Shown piece by piece: positions 45,163 through 56,096 of a DNA stretch of 64,000 bases (the stretch's first letter is position 1; each line of letters starts with the position of its first letter). A program made the translations under genes and the position numbers. The stretch comes from Candidatus Pelagibacter ubique HIMB140 (lineage in GTDB: Bacteria > Pseudomonadota > Alphaproteobacteria > Pelagibacterales > Pelagibacteraceae): NCBI RefSeq assembly GCF_025558165.1, contig NZ_LAMZ01000001.1, positions 868,001 to 932,000 on the forward strand, read 5' to 3'. A model generated the notes under the pieces. It was not told the origin of the DNA and searched no databases. It saw nothing but the letters and a program-made list of their open reading frames with translations.

Positions 45163-46431
45163 ATGAACATTCAAGAACTAAAACTTAAATCATCTGAACA
45201 GCTCATTACACAGGCAGAAGAGCTTGGGATTGAAAATGCTAGCACATTAAGAAAACAAGAAATTCTCTTTGCTATCCTCAAAAAAGTTGCTGAAAAAGAG
45301 GAAATAACTGGTGTAGGTGTTTTACAGCTTTTACAAGATGGTTTTGGTTTTCTTAGAGCAATGGAGTCGAACTATCTTCCAGGACCAGATGATATATATG
45401 TGAGTCCAAGCCAAATTAGAAGATTTGGTTTAAGAACTGGAGATACTGTTGAAGGACCAGTCAGAGCCCCTAAAGAAGGAGAAAGATATTTTGCGTTGTT
45501 ACAAGTAAGTAAGATAAATTTTGAAGAACCAGAAAAAGCAAGACATAAAATTGCTTTTGACAACTTAACGCCATTATACCCAGACAAACAATTGGTAATG
45601 GAAATTGAAACAACAAAGGTAGAAAAAAAGCCAGATCTTACCCCAAGATTAATTGATTTAGTTAGCCCAATTGGAAAAGGTCAAAGATCAATAATTATAT
45701 CTCCACCTAAAGCTGGTAAAACTATGATTTTACAAAGTATTGCTAATTCAATAGCCAAAAACTATCCTGAGTGTTACCTTATTGTTTTATTGATTGATGA
45801 AAGGCCTGAAGAAGTTACAGACATGCAGAGGACTGTAAAAGGCGAAGTAATTAGTTCTACTTTTGACGAACCAGCACAAAGACACGTAGCTGTTGCTGAA
45901 ATGGTTATAGAAAAGGCAAAAAGATTAACTGAACACAAAAAGGATGTTGTTATCCTATTAGACTCGATAACAAGATTGGGAAGAGCATATAATGCTGTAA
46001 TACCAAGTTCAGGAAAAGTTTTAACAGGAGGTGTAGATGCAAATGCACTTCAGAGACCAAAAAGATTTTTTGGTGCTGCAAGAAATATAGAGGAAGGTGG
46101 ATCATTAACTATTATTTCTACTGCTTTGATTGATACTGGAAGTAGAATGGATGAAGTTATTTTTGAGGAATTTAAAGGAACAGGTAACAGTGAAACTGTC
46201 CTAGATAGAAAAATTGCAGATAAAAGAATTTATCCTGCAATTGATATAACAAAGTCTGGAACAAGAAGAGAAGAGCTCTTGTTTGATAAAAACGATTTAC
46301 AAAAAATGAATGTATTAAGAAGAATAATTGCTCCAATGGGAACTATGGATGCAATAGAGTTTATAAATTCAAAATTAAAAGATACTAAAAATAATGCTGA
46401 GTTTTTTAACTCAATGAACAAACCAGCATAA
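45163..46431 (+). CDS. rho: Transcription termination factor Rho
   Basis: 422 residues. The N-terminal domain begins [20 protein letters not shown], the RNA-binding OSB domain follows ([39 protein letters not shown]), and the helicase has Walker A PPKAGKT (181-187), [14 protein letters not shown], Walker [17 protein letters not shown] and the R-loop region. Rho terminates transcription; very few intrinsic terminators are visible in the window, so it may matter more than usual here. Confidence 0.98.
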   Translation: MNIQELKLKSSEQLITQAEELGIENASTLRKQEILFAILKKVAEKEEITGVGVLQLLQDGFGFLRAMESNYLPGPDDIYVSPSQIRRFGLRTGDTVEGPVRAPKEGERYFALLQVSKINFEEPEKARHKIAFDNLTPLYPDKQLVMEIETTKVEKKPDLTPRLIDLVSPIGKGQRSIIISPPKAGKTMILQSIANSIAKNYPECYLIVLLIDERPEEVTDMQRTVKGEVISSTFDEPAQRHVAVAEMVIEKAKRLTEHKKDVVILLDSITRLGRAYNAVIPSSGKVLTGGVDANALQRPKRFFGAARNIEEGGSLTIISTALIDTGSRMDEVIFEEFKGTGNSETVLDRKIADKRIYPAIDITKSGTRREELLFDKNDLQKMNVLRRIIAPMGTMDAIEFINSKLKDTKNNAEFFNSMNKPA

Positions 46432-46454
46432 AAATTTTCTATAACATTTTAAGT

Positions 46455-46491
46455 TTTACAGCGATGCAAATTTGAAGATATAATCTTCAAA
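46455..46491 (+). promoter_or_regulatory. mnmE promoter and start-codon hairpin
   Basis: TTTACA (46455-46460), an 18-base spacer and a perfect TATAAT (46479-46484) lie just ahead of mnmE. Overlapping them, 46471-46479 and 46483-46491 are 9-bp perfect inverted arms around a three-base centre, and the right arm includes the A of the mnmE ATG. Transcription from this -10 would start at about the ATG itself, giving a leaderless message. Confidence 0.55.
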
Positions 46492-47822
46492 TGACAATTT
46501 ATGCTTTATCTACTGGACCCGGTGTTTCAGGTGTTGCAATTGTTAGAATTTCAGGAGAACAATCTTCAAAAGTAATTAAGATCCTTACAGGTAAAAAGGT
46601 TCCTCAGCCAAGAGTAGCAACATTAAGAAAAATCAATAAAATCAACACTTCTGAGTTAATTGATGAAGGTATAATATTGTGGTTTCCGGGGCCTCAGAGC
46701 TACACAGGCGAAGATATGGCTGAGATACAAGTCCATGGTAGTAAGGCTGTGGTAGACGCCCTACAATCCTCTATTTCTAAAATTGAAAATTGTAGATTAG
46801 CAGAACCAGGTGAATTTACTAAACTTGCATTCCAAAATGGAAAAATAAACCTATTAGAAGCAGAAAGTATTGCTGATTTAATTTCATCGGAAACAGAAAT
46901 TCAAAGACAACAAGCAATTAATATTATGAATGGTAAGTCTGCAGATCAATTCAATTTTTTAAGAGAAAAACTTTTAAAAATTCTGGCTCATGTTGAAGCT
47001 CAAATAGATTTTCCGGATGAAGATTTGCCAAACACTATCCTTGATGAAATTAAAAATAACTCAAGTGAAGTTATTAAAAAAATTGAAAAAATTTTAAATG
47101 ATCAAAAAGTTGGAGAAAGAATTAGAGAAGGTTTTAAGATTGCAATTCTTGGACCCACTAATGCAGGGAAATCTAGTTTAATAAATCATTTATCAAATAG
47201 AGATGTTGCAATTGTTTCTGAAATAGCTGGTACTACAAGAGATGTTATAGAAACTCATCTTAGTATAGATGGTTATCCCGTAATAATATCTGACACAGCT
47301 GGTATCAGAGAATCTAAAGATGAGATAGAAAAAAAAGGTATTAAATTATCTTTAAATAGAGCAGAAGAAGCAGATTTAAAGCTTGTAGTGGTGGATGCAA
47401 AAAGCCTTGATTTTAATGATGTTTTGAAGGGTTTATTAGATGAAAATGCAATTTTAGTTATAAACAAGTCTGATCTTTTAGAAAAAGAAATTGATCCAGA
47501 AATTAAAAATATAAATCATGTTTTAATCTCAATTAAGGATAATAAAAATATTGATGAACTAATTTCAAAAATAAAAAATAATTTAAAAAATAAATTTATA
47601 ACTAGTGATGATATTTTAATTACTAGAGAAAGACACAGACAACATTTGGAACAGTGTTTAGATCATTTGAATAACTTTAATCAAAAAAAAGAAATAGAAG
47701 ATTTTGATAAAGCAGCAGAAGATTTAAGGTTAGCTACTAGACATTTGGGCATGATCGTTGGAAAAGTTGATGTAGAGGAGATATTAGGTAGTATTTTCAA
47801 CGATTTTTGCATCGGTAAGTAA
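46491..47822 (+). CDS. mnmE: tRNA-modification GTPase MnmE
   Basis: 443 residues. N-terminal MTIYALSTGPGVSGVAIVRI binds the folate-derived formyl donor; the inserted G domain has G1 GPTNAGKSS (221-229), G3 DTAG, and G4 NKSD; the C-terminal motif is CIGK with the essential Cys440. With MnmG it installs cmnm5 or nm5 groups at U34 of tRNAs. MnmG follows after a 116-base gap. Confidence 0.98.
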   Translation: MTIYALSTGPGVSGVAIVRISGEQSSKVIKILTGKKVPQPRVATLRKINKINTSELIDEGIILWFPGPQSYTGEDMAEIQVHGSKAVVDALQSSISKIENCRLAEPGEFTKLAFQNGKINLLEAESIADLISSETEIQRQQAINIMNGKSADQFNFLREKLLKILAHVEAQIDFPDEDLPNTILDEIKNNSSEVIKKIEKILNDQKVGERIREGFKIAILGPTNAGKSSLINHLSNRDVAIVSEIAGTTRDVIETHLSIDGYPVIISDTAGIRESKDEIEKKGIKLSLNRAEEADLKLVVVDAKSLDFNDVLKGLLDENAILVINKSDLLEKEIDPEIKNINHVLISIKDNKNIDELISKIKNNLKNKFITSDDILITRERHRQHLEQCLDHLNNFNQKKEIEDFDKAAEDLRLATRHLGMIVGKVDVEEILGSIFNDFCIGK

Positions 47823-47938
47823 TCCCCTATTTTCCTTATTTTTTAGAGATTTTTATCCAAAACTATTGATAATTAACGTTTATTTACAAAAAATTAAGCC
47901 TGTCTTGTAAATTATGTATTCACATATAAATTCAACCC

Positions 47939-49810
47939 ATGAAAAATGATTTGTCATTTGATGTAGTTGTAATTGGTGGAGGTCATGCAGGATGTGAGGC
48001 AGCTGCTGCTTCTGCTCGACTAGGAGTTAACACTGCCCTATTCACCCATAAAATAGAAACTATTGGTGAGATGTCATGTAACCCTGCAATTGGTGGTTTG
48101 GGTAAAGGTCATTTAGTTCGAGAAATAGATGCACTTGATGGTGTTATGGGAGATGTTGCAGATAAATCAGGCATACAATTTAGATTATTAAATAGAAGCA
48201 GAGGTCCAGCAGTACGTGGACCAAGAACTCAATCAGATAGAGCGCTTTACCGTAAATTTATGCAAGAAAAACTTATAAACTACTGTAATTTAAACATTTT
48301 TTCAGATCCTGTAATAAAGTTTATTTTTAATAAAAACACTATAAGCGGTTTTGAAACTAAAGAAGGTAAAAAAGTATTATGCAACAAGTTAATACTAACA
48401 ACAGGAACTTTTTTAAATGGTTTGATACATATAGGTGATGAAAGAACACCAGCAGGTAGGTATGATGAAAAGCCTTCAACAGGTTTAAGTGAACAATTAG
48501 CAAAATATGATTTTAAAATTGGAAGATTAAAAACTGGAACGCCTCCAAGACTAGATGCAAGAACGATAAATTTTGAAAACCTTGAAGAACAATTTGCAGA
48601 TGATGATCCTTATTTTTTTTCTTTCCTGACTAAAAAAAATTTAAACAAACAAGTGTCATGTCGAATGACCTATACCAATGAGAAGGTTCATAAAATTATA
48701 GAAAAAAATTTATCTAAAAGTGCAATGTACTCAGGTAATATTAAAGGAATAGGCCCAAGATATTGTCCATCTATAGAAGACAAGATAGTAAAATTTGCAG
48801 ATAAAGTTCGTCATCAGATTTTTTTAGAGCCAGAAGGGCTTAATGATCACACAATTTACCCAAATGGGATCTCCACATCGCTTCCCTCGGAAGTACAAGA
48901 AGAAATATGTAATAATATCAATGGTTTAGAGAATGTTACTATTATAAGACCAGGATATGCTATAGAATATGACTATATAGATCCACGTGAACTATTCTTG
49001 ACCCTTGAAACTAAGAAGATCAGCAATCTTTATCTTGCTGGGCAGATTAACGGAACAACAGGATATGAAGAAGCAGCTGCGCAAGGCCTTATAGCCGGGA
49101 TAAATGCAGCTTTATCTGTTAAAAATTCTGAGCCTTTTATCCTTGATAGATCCGATGCCTATATTGGTGTAATGATTGATGATTTAGTTACTAAGGGAGT
49201 TGCAGAGCCATACCGTATGTTTACTTCAAGAGCAGAATATCGATTAAGTTTGAGAGCAGATAATGCAGATCAAAGATTAACAGCTAAGGGAATAGAAATT
49301 GGGTTAATTAGAGAGGAAAGAAAAGCTTTATATTTGGATAAATTTGACAAAATTGAAAAAATTAATTTCAAAATGAATAAATCTAGTATTTCACCATCTA
49401 AAGCAGAAAAATTTGGGATTAAAATAGCGAAAGATGGAATATTGAGATCTTCAAATGAGGTACTAACTCAAAAAGACGTAAATATGAGTAAAATTAGAGA
49501 AATATGGCCTGAAATCCCCTATTTTAGTAAAGAAATTGATGAACAAGTAGAAATTAATGCTCATTACAGGGGGTATTTAAAGAAGCAAAAAGCAGATATT
49601 TTAGCATTTAAGAGGGATGAGAACTTAATTATTCCTGATAAAATCAATTATGATGGGCTTTCAGGTTTGTCTAATGAGGTTAAAGCTAAATTTAAAGAAA
49701 TAAAGCCTAAAACTATGGGTCAAGCTTTAAGAATTGATGGAATAACCCCAGCAGCTGTATATATTTTGTTGTCACATGTAAAAAGAAAGTCTATTAAGCA
49801 TATAGCTTAA
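47939..49810 (+). CDS. mnmG: tRNA uridine-5-carboxymethylaminomethyl enzyme MnmG
   Basis: 623 residues. FAD loop [13 protein letters not shown] (11-23), [23 protein letters not shown] is split over the active region with Cys47, [32 protein letters not shown] and the C-terminal helical bundle [13 protein letters not shown]. It acts with MnmE on wobble U34. Its stop overlaps the rsmG start by one base. The gap before it (47823-47938) holds no gene. Confidence 0.98.
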   Translation: MKNDLSFDVVVIGGGHAGCEAAAASARLGVNTALFTHKIETIGEMSCNPAIGGLGKGHLVREIDALDGVMGDVADKSGIQFRLLNRSRGPAVRGPRTQSDRALYRKFMQEKLINYCNLNIFSDPVIKFIFNKNTISGFETKEGKKVLCNKLILTTGTFLNGLIHIGDERTPAGRYDEKPSTGLSEQLAKYDFKIGRLKTGTPPRLDARTINFENLEEQFADDDPYFFSFLTKKNLNKQVSCRMTYTNEKVHKIIEKNLSKSAMYSGNIKGIGPRYCPSIEDKIVKFADKVRHQIFLEPEGLNDHTIYPNGISTSLPSEVQEEICNNINGLENVTIIRPGYAIEYDYIDPRELFLTLETKKISNLYLAGQINGTTGYEEAAAQGLIAGINAALSVKNSEPFILDRSDAYIGVMIDDLVTKGVAEPYRMFTSRAEYRLSLRADNADQRLTAKGIEIGLIREERKALYLDKFDKIEKINFKMNKSSISPSKAEKFGIKIAKDGILRSSNEVLTQKDVNMSKIREIWPEIPYFSKEIDEQVEINAHYRGYLKKQKADILAFKRDENLIIPDKINYDGLSGLSNEVKAKFKEIKPKTMGQALRIDGITPAAVYILLSHVKRKSIKHIA

Positions 49811-50454
49811 TGGATCAAGAAATTTTAAATTCTTACTCTAGACTTAATGATCTAAATGTTTCACGTGAAACATTTTTAGACTTTGAAAACTATATATCTC
49901 TGATTCTGGAAAAAAATAAAAAAATTAACATAATTGGTCAAAATACAGCATCAAAAAATACAATAATTGATCGTCATATTATAGATTCAGCACAAATAAT
50001 TGATTTTATTGATTTAAATTGCAATACAACCACAGATTTAGGATCTGGAGCTGGTTTACCAGGGATTATAGTAGCAATTATACTAAAAAACATGAAAAAT
50101 AAAATGAATGTCCATCTATATGAAAAAAGCTACCATAAAAGCCATTTTTTGAAAGAAGTTTCAGAAAAATTAAATTTAAATACAAAAGTATTTCAAAAAA
50201 ATATTTTTGAGATAAAAAATTTAGAGACAGGTACGATTATGTCGAGAGCATTTAAACCTATGCCTGTTGTTTTAGATTTAGTTTATGAAAATTTTTCGAA
50301 ATATAAAAATTTAATTTTTTTTATGGGCAAAAGTGGAAAAAAAGTTTTTGAAAATTCTAAAAAAAAATGGAGTTTGGAATATATAGAAAAGAAAAGTTTA
50401 ACAAGCAATGATTCATTTTTAATAAATATAAAAAAAATTAAAAAAAAAAATTAA
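49810..50454 (+). CDS. rsmG: 16S rRNA (guanine527-N7)-methyltransferase RsmG
   Basis: 214 residues. SAM-binding core TTDLGSGAGLPGIIVAI, VHLYEKSYHKSHFLKEV, and later MSRAF. It methylates G527 of 16S rRNA. The codons for residues about 17-21 (NVSRET) contain a perfect parS palindrome, so the DNA here serves both as gene and as centromere-like site. The C-terminal codons run into an A-tract-rich segment before parA. Confidence 0.96.
   Translation: MDQEILNSYSRLNDLNVSRETFLDFENYISLILEKNKKINIIGQNTASKNTIIDRHIIDSAQIIDFIDLNCNTTTDLGSGAGLPGIIVAIILKNMKNKMNVHLYEKSYHKSHFLKEVSEKLNLNTKVFQKNIFEIKNLETGTIMSRAFKPMPVVLDLVYENFSKYKNLIFFMGKSGKKVFENSKKKWSLEYIEKKSLTSNDSFLINIKKIKKKN
49857..49872. promoter_or_regulatory. 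parS site (ParB-binding palindrome)
   Basis: Exact 16-base palindrome TGTTTCACGTGAAACA, extended to 18 bases by flanking A/T (49856-49873). It is the canonical chromosomal parS recognised by ParB and lies 600 bases before parA and about 7.2 kb from the putative oriC. Only one copy is seen in the window. Confidence 0.97.
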
Positions 50455-50471
50455 AAAAAAATTAAAAAAAA
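50430..50471 (+). repeat. Phased A-tract run between rsmG and parA
   Basis: Four A-tracts of 8-11 bases separated by TT pairs repeat about every 11-13 bases across the end of rsmG and the parA leader. This periodicity predicts intrinsically curved DNA. No promoter hexamers are evident. Confidence 0.55.
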
Positions 50472-50475
50472 TCAA

Positions 50476-51270
50476 ATGCAAATTATTTCAGTCATAAATC
50501 AAAAGGGTGGGGTGGGAAAAACCACAACAGTAATCAATTTAGCAGCTGGTCTGTCACAACTGAATAAAAAAATTCTAGTTATTGATCTAGATCCTCAGGG
50601 AAATGCTACTACAGGTCTTGGATTATCTAATATGGAAAACTCAAGCGATACAATCTATGGAGTCTTGAATGGAACTAAAGAAATTTATCAAGTAATAAAG
50701 AAAACCCAGTTTGAAAATTTGGATTTGGTAACCTCCAATGTTGACTTATCAGGTCTAGAGGTTGAAATAGCTGATGATTCAAATAGAGCTTTTATCTTAA
50801 AGCGCAAATTAGCCGCTTATTTAAATGATTCTAGTGGATCCTATGATTATATTCTGATAGACTGCCCTCCTTCACTTAGCCTATTGACTGTTATGGCTCT
50901 TGTATGTTCAGGCTCGCTTCTGGTTCCTCTGCAGACAGAATTTTTTGCTCTTGAGGGGCTAACGCAGCTTATGAAAACTATTGAAAGAATAAAAGCAAGT
51001 TTAAACCCAGAATTAAAAATCAGGGGTATACTTTTAACAATGTATGACAAAAGAAACAAACTATCTTCACAAGTTGAAAAAGAAGCAAGAGATTATTTTA
51101 ATGAAAAAGTTTACTCAACAGTAATACCAAGGAACGTTAGATTATCTGAAGCACCTTCGCATGGTATGCCAGTTTTAATTTATGATAAATCATGTCCAGG
51201 CAGTAAGTCATATTTTAGTTTTACAGATGAATTTATAAATCAAGAGTCAACAATAGGAAGTGCTGCTTAA
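50476..51270 (+). CDS. parA: Chromosome-partitioning ATPase ParA
   Basis: 264 residues. Deviant Walker A INQKGGVGKTTT (7-18), DLDPQGNATTGLG, Walker B-region DYILIDCPPSLSLLT and the C-terminal RLSEAPSHGMPVLIYD. ParA binds DNA nonspecifically and moves ParB-parS complexes to new cell poles. It overlaps parB by one base and sits next to the parS in rsmG. Confidence 0.98.
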   Translation: MQIISVINQKGGVGKTTTVINLAAGLSQLNKKILVIDLDPQGNATTGLGLSNMENSSDTIYGVLNGTKEIYQVIKKTQFENLDLVTSNVDLSGLEVEIADDSNRAFILKRKLAAYLNDSSGSYDYILIDCPPSLSLLTVMALVCSGSLLVPLQTEFFALEGLTQLMKTIERIKASLNPELKIRGILLTMYDKRNKLSSQVEKEARDYFNEKVYSTVIPRNVRLSEAPSHGMPVLIYDKSCPGSKSYFSFTDEFINQESTIGSAA

Positions 51271-52109
51271 TGGATAAAATTAAAAAGGGTCTAGGGAGAG
51301 GTTTATCATCATTGATTGGTGAGGCTAAAGTAGAGCCAGAGAAAAATCAATTACAAATAAGTGATCTTGTTCCAAACAAGTATCAGCCAAGAAAAATATT
51401 TGATGAAAATAATTTAATTGATCTTACTAATTCAATTAAAGAAAGGGGAATGATACAACCAATCATTGTCAGAAAATCAAATGGTAGTGACGGAAAATTT
51501 GAGATAATAGCTGGAGAGAGAAGGTGGCTTGCCGCACAAAGAGCAGGTTTACATAATGTTCCTGTTGTTATTACTGAAGCTGACGATTTAAAATCTTTAG
51601 AATTTGCAATTGTAGAAAATGTTCAAAGACATGATTTAAACCCTCTTGAGGAAGCTCAAGGTTATAAAAGATTAATAGATGAGTTTTCCTATGATCAACA
51701 AAAAGTATCAAAATTTATTGGTAAAAGCAGGTCTCACATTACCAATTCTTTAAGACTTTTAAGCTTGCCAGATGATGTGATAAAATTAATTGAAACTCAA
51801 AAATTAACAGCTGGTCATGCGAAAATTTTAGTTGGTCTTGATAATGCTATTTTTATTGCAAATAAAATTATTGAAAAAAAATTATCAGTAAGGCAGGCAG
51901 AAAATCTTGTTAAAATTTTTAAAACTAGAAAAAAATCTAAAACTACTAAAGATTCAAATATTATTTCACTTGAGCTTTCTATTTCAAATAAAATTGGCCT
52001 AAATGTAGATATACAAAATAATAAAAGAAATAAAGGTAAAATAAGTTTTGAATATAAAGATTTAGATCAACTTAACAAAATAATAGATATTATTAAGAAT
52101 AATTATTAA
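51270..52109 (+). CDS. parB: Chromosome-partitioning protein ParB
   Basis: 279 residues. N-terminal KGLGRGLSSLIGE, the CTP-binding segment AGERRWLAAQRAGLHNVPV and ENVQRHDLNPLEEAQ, and the helix-turn-helix SKFIGKSRSHITNSLRLLSLP that contacts parS. The C-terminal ~50 residues are the dimerisation domain. It clamps and slides on DNA around parS at 49857. Its 3' end overlaps holA by 17 bases. Confidence 0.98.
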   Translation: MDKIKKGLGRGLSSLIGEAKVEPEKNQLQISDLVPNKYQPRKIFDENNLIDLTNSIKERGMIQPIIVRKSNGSDGKFEIIAGERRWLAAQRAGLHNVPVVITEADDLKSLEFAIVENVQRHDLNPLEEAQGYKRLIDEFSYDQQKVSKFIGKSRSHITNSLRLLSLPDDVIKLIETQKLTAGHAKILVGLDNAIFIANKIIEKKLSVRQAENLVKIFKTRKKSKTTKDSNIISLELSISNKIGLNVDIQNNKRNKGKISFEYKDLDQLNKIIDIIKNNY

Positions 52110-53094
52110 TTTTAGCAAAGTCTTCTAAAATAAAATTTATAATTAGAGTTTTCGAGTTACTTATGTCTTTTTTTATTTCGAGTTCTATATCAAATATTTT
52201 ATAAATTAATTTTTTTACTTCTGGTTCGGACCACTTTAAAATTTGTGTGCTTATAATTTCCTTTTCCTTCCAAAATATTGGAGGTTTAAAATCATTAATT
52301 GTTTGATTGAGGTTATTTGTTTTTGAGAAGTTTTTTGTTAAATGTAATAGCTTTTTAGCTTTAAATAGTAAGTTTCTAATAATTATAATACAATCTTCAG
52401 AGACATAGTTATTTTCATTCAAAATTTGTAATATTTTTTTTTTATTCTTTGCTAAATAATTGTTTGTAAGTTCATCAACGCTGTAGTTTTCAATTAAGTT
52501 GGTTAGTTTAAAAAGTACATCTGAGCTTATTTTTTTATTTGTAACTGAGTAATGTTCAATTTTTTCTAATTCATTTTTTAAAATTCCTCGATCTCCATTA
52601 CACCTATTAACAACTGAATTTAAATCATGTGTAGAAATAGATATTTTATTTTCCGCTATAAATTTCTGTGAGATAGATAGTAGCGTTTTATTATCATCCT
52701 GATAAAATGGTATACAAATTAAATTGTTATCTTTTTCAAATAATTTTCTTAATTTCGATTTTTTATCAAGATTCCCTGCATTGAAAATAATTTTTATCTC
52801 CTCGTCAACTATTTCTTCGAGTGTATTTGCTGCATCAACAATTTTATCTGTACAATCATTTATAATTATAATTTTTTTTTCATCAAAAAGAGATTTTGAG
52901 ATTATACTTTCTGAAAATGACTGTAGGTTTTCAAAAACTTCTTTTTCATTATACTTATAAACATTTTTATTATTTAAACTTTTTATTATTTTATCTATCA
53001 ACTCTTTTTTAGCCCCATCATTTAGGCCATATAACAAAAAAAAATTATTAATTGATAATATTTTTTCATTTATTTCATATATCTTTTTAATCAT
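52093..53094 (-). CDS. holA: DNA polymerase III delta subunit
   Basis: 333 residues. Family features are weak but consistent: an N-terminal FFLLYGLNDGAKKELIDKII, mid LISISQKFIAENKISIS-type linker, ILKNELEKIEHYS, and a C-terminal helical domain with IIIIRNLLFKAKKLLHLTKNF. Delta opens the sliding clamp in the clamp-loader. Order leuS-lptE-holA is typical of alphaproteobacteria and supports the call. Overlaps lptE by eight bases. Confidence 0.88.
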   Translation of the reverse strand: MIKKIYEINEKILSINNFFLLYGLNDGAKKELIDKIIKSLNNKNVYKYNEKEVFENLQSFSESIISKSLFDEKKIIIINDCTDKIVDAANTLEEIVDEEIKIIFNAGNLDKKSKLRKLFEKDNNLICIPFYQDDNKTLLSISQKFIAENKISISTHDLNSVVNRCNGDRGILKNELEKIEHYSVTNKKISSDVLFKLTNLIENYSVDELTNNYLAKNKKKILQILNENNYVSEDCIIIIRNLLFKAKKLLHLTKNFSKTNNLNQTINDFKPPIFWKEKEIISTQILKWSEPEVKKLIYKIFDIELEIKKDISNSKTLIINFILEDFAKINNYS

Positions 53095-53554
53095 TTATTT
53101 GTTTAATATTCATTAATTTCAAAAGTAATTTTTGTTTAATTGATTTTACAAAATTATCTTTCATAATTTTTTCATATTTTTGCTGGTCGAAAGTGTCTGT
53201 TTTACTTTTAATTTTAATATTTTCTTTTATTGAAAAGGTTTCAGTATGATCTTGATACGTTACTTTAAAATTTATATTTGCAATTAGTTCAAGATTTGTT
53301 GCTTTGCCAGTAATATCTTTAGAAATTGTTTTTTTATCATATTTACTCTCAATATTTAATTGAAATGTATTTTTATCCTTTACATCAAAATATGTTCTTA
53401 ATTCGTAATTTAATTTTTGATTTAAATATCTATCCCCTGAATACTTTGATACATAGATTTTTAAATCGTCATAAATCTTGTTGTTATAAACTGGAGAGTA
53501 GCCACAATGGTTTAAATTTAATATCAATAATATTAATAATATTTTTTTAATCAT
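53087..53554 (-). CDS. lptE: LPS-assembly lipoprotein LptE
   Basis: 155 residues. A signal segment KKILLILLILNL is followed by Cys17 in HCGYSPVY, the lipidation site and the conserved CGYxPxY of LptE; the rest is a mixed alpha/beta domain. LptE plugs the LptD barrel in the outer membrane for LPS export. The residues before the Cys (NLNHC) deviate from a typical lipobox. Located between leuS and holA as in related bacteria. Confidence 0.9.
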   Translation of the reverse strand: MIKKILLILLILNLNHCGYSPVYNNKIYDDLKIYVSKYSGDRYLNQKLNYELRTYFDVKDKNTFQLNIESKYDKKTISKDITGKATNLELIANINFKVTYQDHTETFSIKENIKIKSKTDTFDQQKYEKIMKDNFVKSIKQKLLLKLMNIKQIND

Positions 53555-56088
53555 TAAATTATAATATTCATTAGTTTATTTTTTACATAGATTTTTTTCT
53601 TTATTTTCTTATCTACTAAATATTTAACTATAACTTTATCTTTGATAATTTGTTCAAAGATATCGTCTTCTTTTGTATCTTTCTTAAAATTTAGAATATT
53701 TCTTTTTTTACCATTTATTTGAATTACTATATTTGTTTCGTCTTCCTCAATTAAACTTTTGTTATATTGTGGCCATCTTAAATCTTGACTATCTTCAAGT
53801 TGATCAATGCACTCTGATGAAAAATGAGGAATAATTATTGATATTGCTATTAAAATTTTTTTATAATTTTCAATTAAGGTTGAAAATTTATATTTTTTTA
53901 AAAGTATCTTGTTTAATGCAGAATGAGCTTCGTGCATGTTTGCTATGATAATATTGTAACTAAAATTTTTTAAATTATTTTCTAATTTATAAATAAATTT
54001 GCTTGTAAATTTTATCAATTCATCATCTTGATCTTTTAAATACTTTTTATTAATTTCTTCATGAAATTTATTATTTAATACCCAAAGTTTTTGAATAAAT
54101 TTATATGATGCAGAAATCCCTTCCTCAGACCATTGCACGTCTTTTTCAGGTGGACTATCAGATAGTATAAATAATCTAACAGAATCTGCACCAAAATTAT
54201 TAATAATATTCTCTGGATCAATAGTATTTTTTTTTGATTTTGACATCGACTCTGATGGTCCAACTTTTATCAATTTAGAATTATCAGATTTAAGAACTTT
54301 TTTTCCATTAATTACTTCTATTTCATCAGGACTTAACCAATTATCGTTATTGTCTTTATATGTTTCGTGACAGACCATTCCTTGTGTAAACAAACCTTTA
54401 AAAGGCTCCTTTAGATTAAAATTTTTACTTTTAAAAGATAAGGCGTTCATAAAAAATCTTGAATACAATAAATGTAAAATTGCATGTTCAACGCCACCAA
54501 TATATTGGTCAACTGGCATCCAATAGTCAACATCTTCTTGACTAAATCCGTAATTATTATTTTTTGGAGAGCAGAATCTTAAAAAATACCAAGATGAATC
54601 TACAAAAGTATCTAAAGTATCGGTTTCTCTTTTAAAGTTATTATTATTAATTTTGATATTTTTCCAATCACTTATCCTGTCTAGAGGATTTCCAGTTTCA
54701 TCTAACTTTTTAATCTCAGGTAATAATACCGGTAACATTTCCTTAGGAACTTTTTTTGGATTATTATTTTCATCATAAATTATAGGAATGGGGCATCCCC
54801 AATATCTTTGTCTCGAAATACCCCAATCCTTTAATCTAAAATTTATTTTTTTTTCTCCTAAATTTTCTTTTTCTAAGAATTCTATAGTTTTTAAAATTGA
54901 TTCTGAAGGAGATTTTAATCCATCTAAGAAATCAGAATTAAAAATATATCCTGGTCCAGTATAAGCTTTGTCATTAATTACTAAATCTTCTTCTAATTTT
55001 GGTGTAACGACAGGCAAAATTTTTAAGTTATATTTTTTAGCAAAGTCCAAATCTCTTTGATCATGTGCTGGACATCCAAAAACCGCTCCTAACCCATAAT
55101 CCATTAATACAAAGTTAGCGAAATAAACTGGAATTTTTATATTCTTGTCTAAGGGATTAATTGCAATCAAATCTGTTTTAAATCCTATTTTTTCAGCATT
55201 TGCAATCGCTTCTTCTGTTGTGCCAGTATTTGAACATCTATTTTTGAAATCTAAAAAGTCTTTATTTTCTTCGTAATATTTTGATAAGGGGTGGTCAATT
55301 GATAAAGCTAAAAATGATGAACCAAATAATGTGTCTGGTCTTGTAGTAAAACATTTTATTTCTTCTATTGGTTTCGAACTAATAATTTTAAATGAAACTT
55401 CACATCCAAAGGATTTTCCAATCCAATTTTTTTGCATTATTTTTACTTTATTAGGCCATTCATCAAGTGTATCTAAGCTTTCCAATAACTCGTTTGAAAA
55501 TTTTGTAATATTAAAAAACCATTGATTTAATTTTTTTCTCTCAACTGGATGACCTGATCTCCAGCCTTTTCCATCTATGACTTGTTCATTAGCAAGTACA
55601 GTTTGATCTACTGGATCCCAATTTACATACTGTTCTTTACGATATACTAATCCTTTGTCATAAAGTTCTAAAAAAAATTCTTGTTGATGTTTGTAATATT
55701 CTGGTGAGCAAGTTGAAATTTCTCTATCCCAATCGATAGATAAACCAAGTTTTTTTAATTGTCTTTTCATATTGGAAATATTTTCTTCAGTCCATTGCTT
55801 AGGATTTAGATTATTTTGTTTTGCTGCATTTTCTGCTGGCATTCCAAAAGAATCCCAACCCATTGGATGCAAAACATTAAAACCTTGCAATTTCTTGAAA
55901 CGTGCCAAAACATCACCAATAGTATAGTTTCTAACATGTCCCATATGAATTTTTCCTGAAGGATATGGAAACATTTCAAGACAATAAAATTTTTCTTTAG
56001 ATTTATCAGTAGATGTTTGAAAAGTTTTATTTTCTTCCCAAAAATCCTGCCACTTCTGTTCGATTTCTTTAAAATTATATCTTGTCAC
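53554..56088 (-). CDS. leuS: Leucyl-tRNA synthetase
   Basis: 844 residues, full length. Class I signatures: [18 protein letters not shown] (HIGH, about 42-59) and SMSKSKKNT near residue 614-622, where the first residue of KMSKS is Ser. The editing domain has [16 protein letters not shown] and [11 protein letters not shown]; the zinc-type and anticodon domains follow. Ends in an unstructured Lys-rich tail. It charges tRNA-Leu. Confidence 0.98.
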   Translation of the reverse strand: MTRYNFKEIEQKWQDFWEENKTFQTSTDKSKEKFYCLEMFPYPSGKIHMGHVRNYTIGDVLARFKKLQGFNVLHPMGWDSFGMPAENAAKQNNLNPKQWTEENISNMKRQLKKLGLSIDWDREISTCSPEYYKHQQEFFLELYDKGLVYRKEQYVNWDPVDQTVLANEQVIDGKGWRSGHPVERKKLNQWFFNITKFSNELLESLDTLDEWPNKVKIMQKNWIGKSFGCEVSFKIISSKPIEEIKCFTTRPDTLFGSSFLALSIDHPLSKYYEENKDFLDFKNRCSNTGTTEEAIANAEKIGFKTDLIAINPLDKNIKIPVYFANFVLMDYGLGAVFGCPAHDQRDLDFAKKYNLKILPVVTPKLEEDLVINDKAYTGPGYIFNSDFLDGLKSPSESILKTIEFLEKENLGEKKINFRLKDWGISRQRYWGCPIPIIYDENNNPKKVPKEMLPVLLPEIKKLDETGNPLDRISDWKNIKINNNNFKRETDTLDTFVDSSWYFLRFCSPKNNNYGFSQEDVDYWMPVDQYIGGVEHAILHLLYSRFFMNALSFKSKNFNLKEPFKGLFTQGMVCHETYKDNNDNWLSPDEIEVINGKKVLKSDNSKLIKVGPSESMSKSKKNTIDPENIINNFGADSVRLFILSDSPPEKDVQWSEEGISASYKFIQKLWVLNNKFHEEINKKYLKDQDDELIKFTSKFIYKLENNLKNFSYNIIIANMHEAHSALNKILLKKYKFSTLIENYKKILIAISIIIPHFSSECIDQLEDSQDLRWPQYNKSLIEEDETNIVIQINGKKRNILNFKKDTKEDDIFEQIIKDKVIVKYLVDKKIKKKIYVKNKLMNIII

Positions 56089-56096
56089 AGAATGAT

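Noticed and set aside
47916..47924. GTATTCACA, near a DnaA box, before mnmG
   Set aside because: One mismatch, isolated, and frequent by chance in such AT-rich DNA; the cluster at 42394-42660 is far stronger.
49857..49872. The palindrome as a promoter operator for rsmG or mnmG
   Set aside because: It is inside the coding sequence and exactly matches the parS consensus, with parAB adjacent; partition is the simpler explanation.
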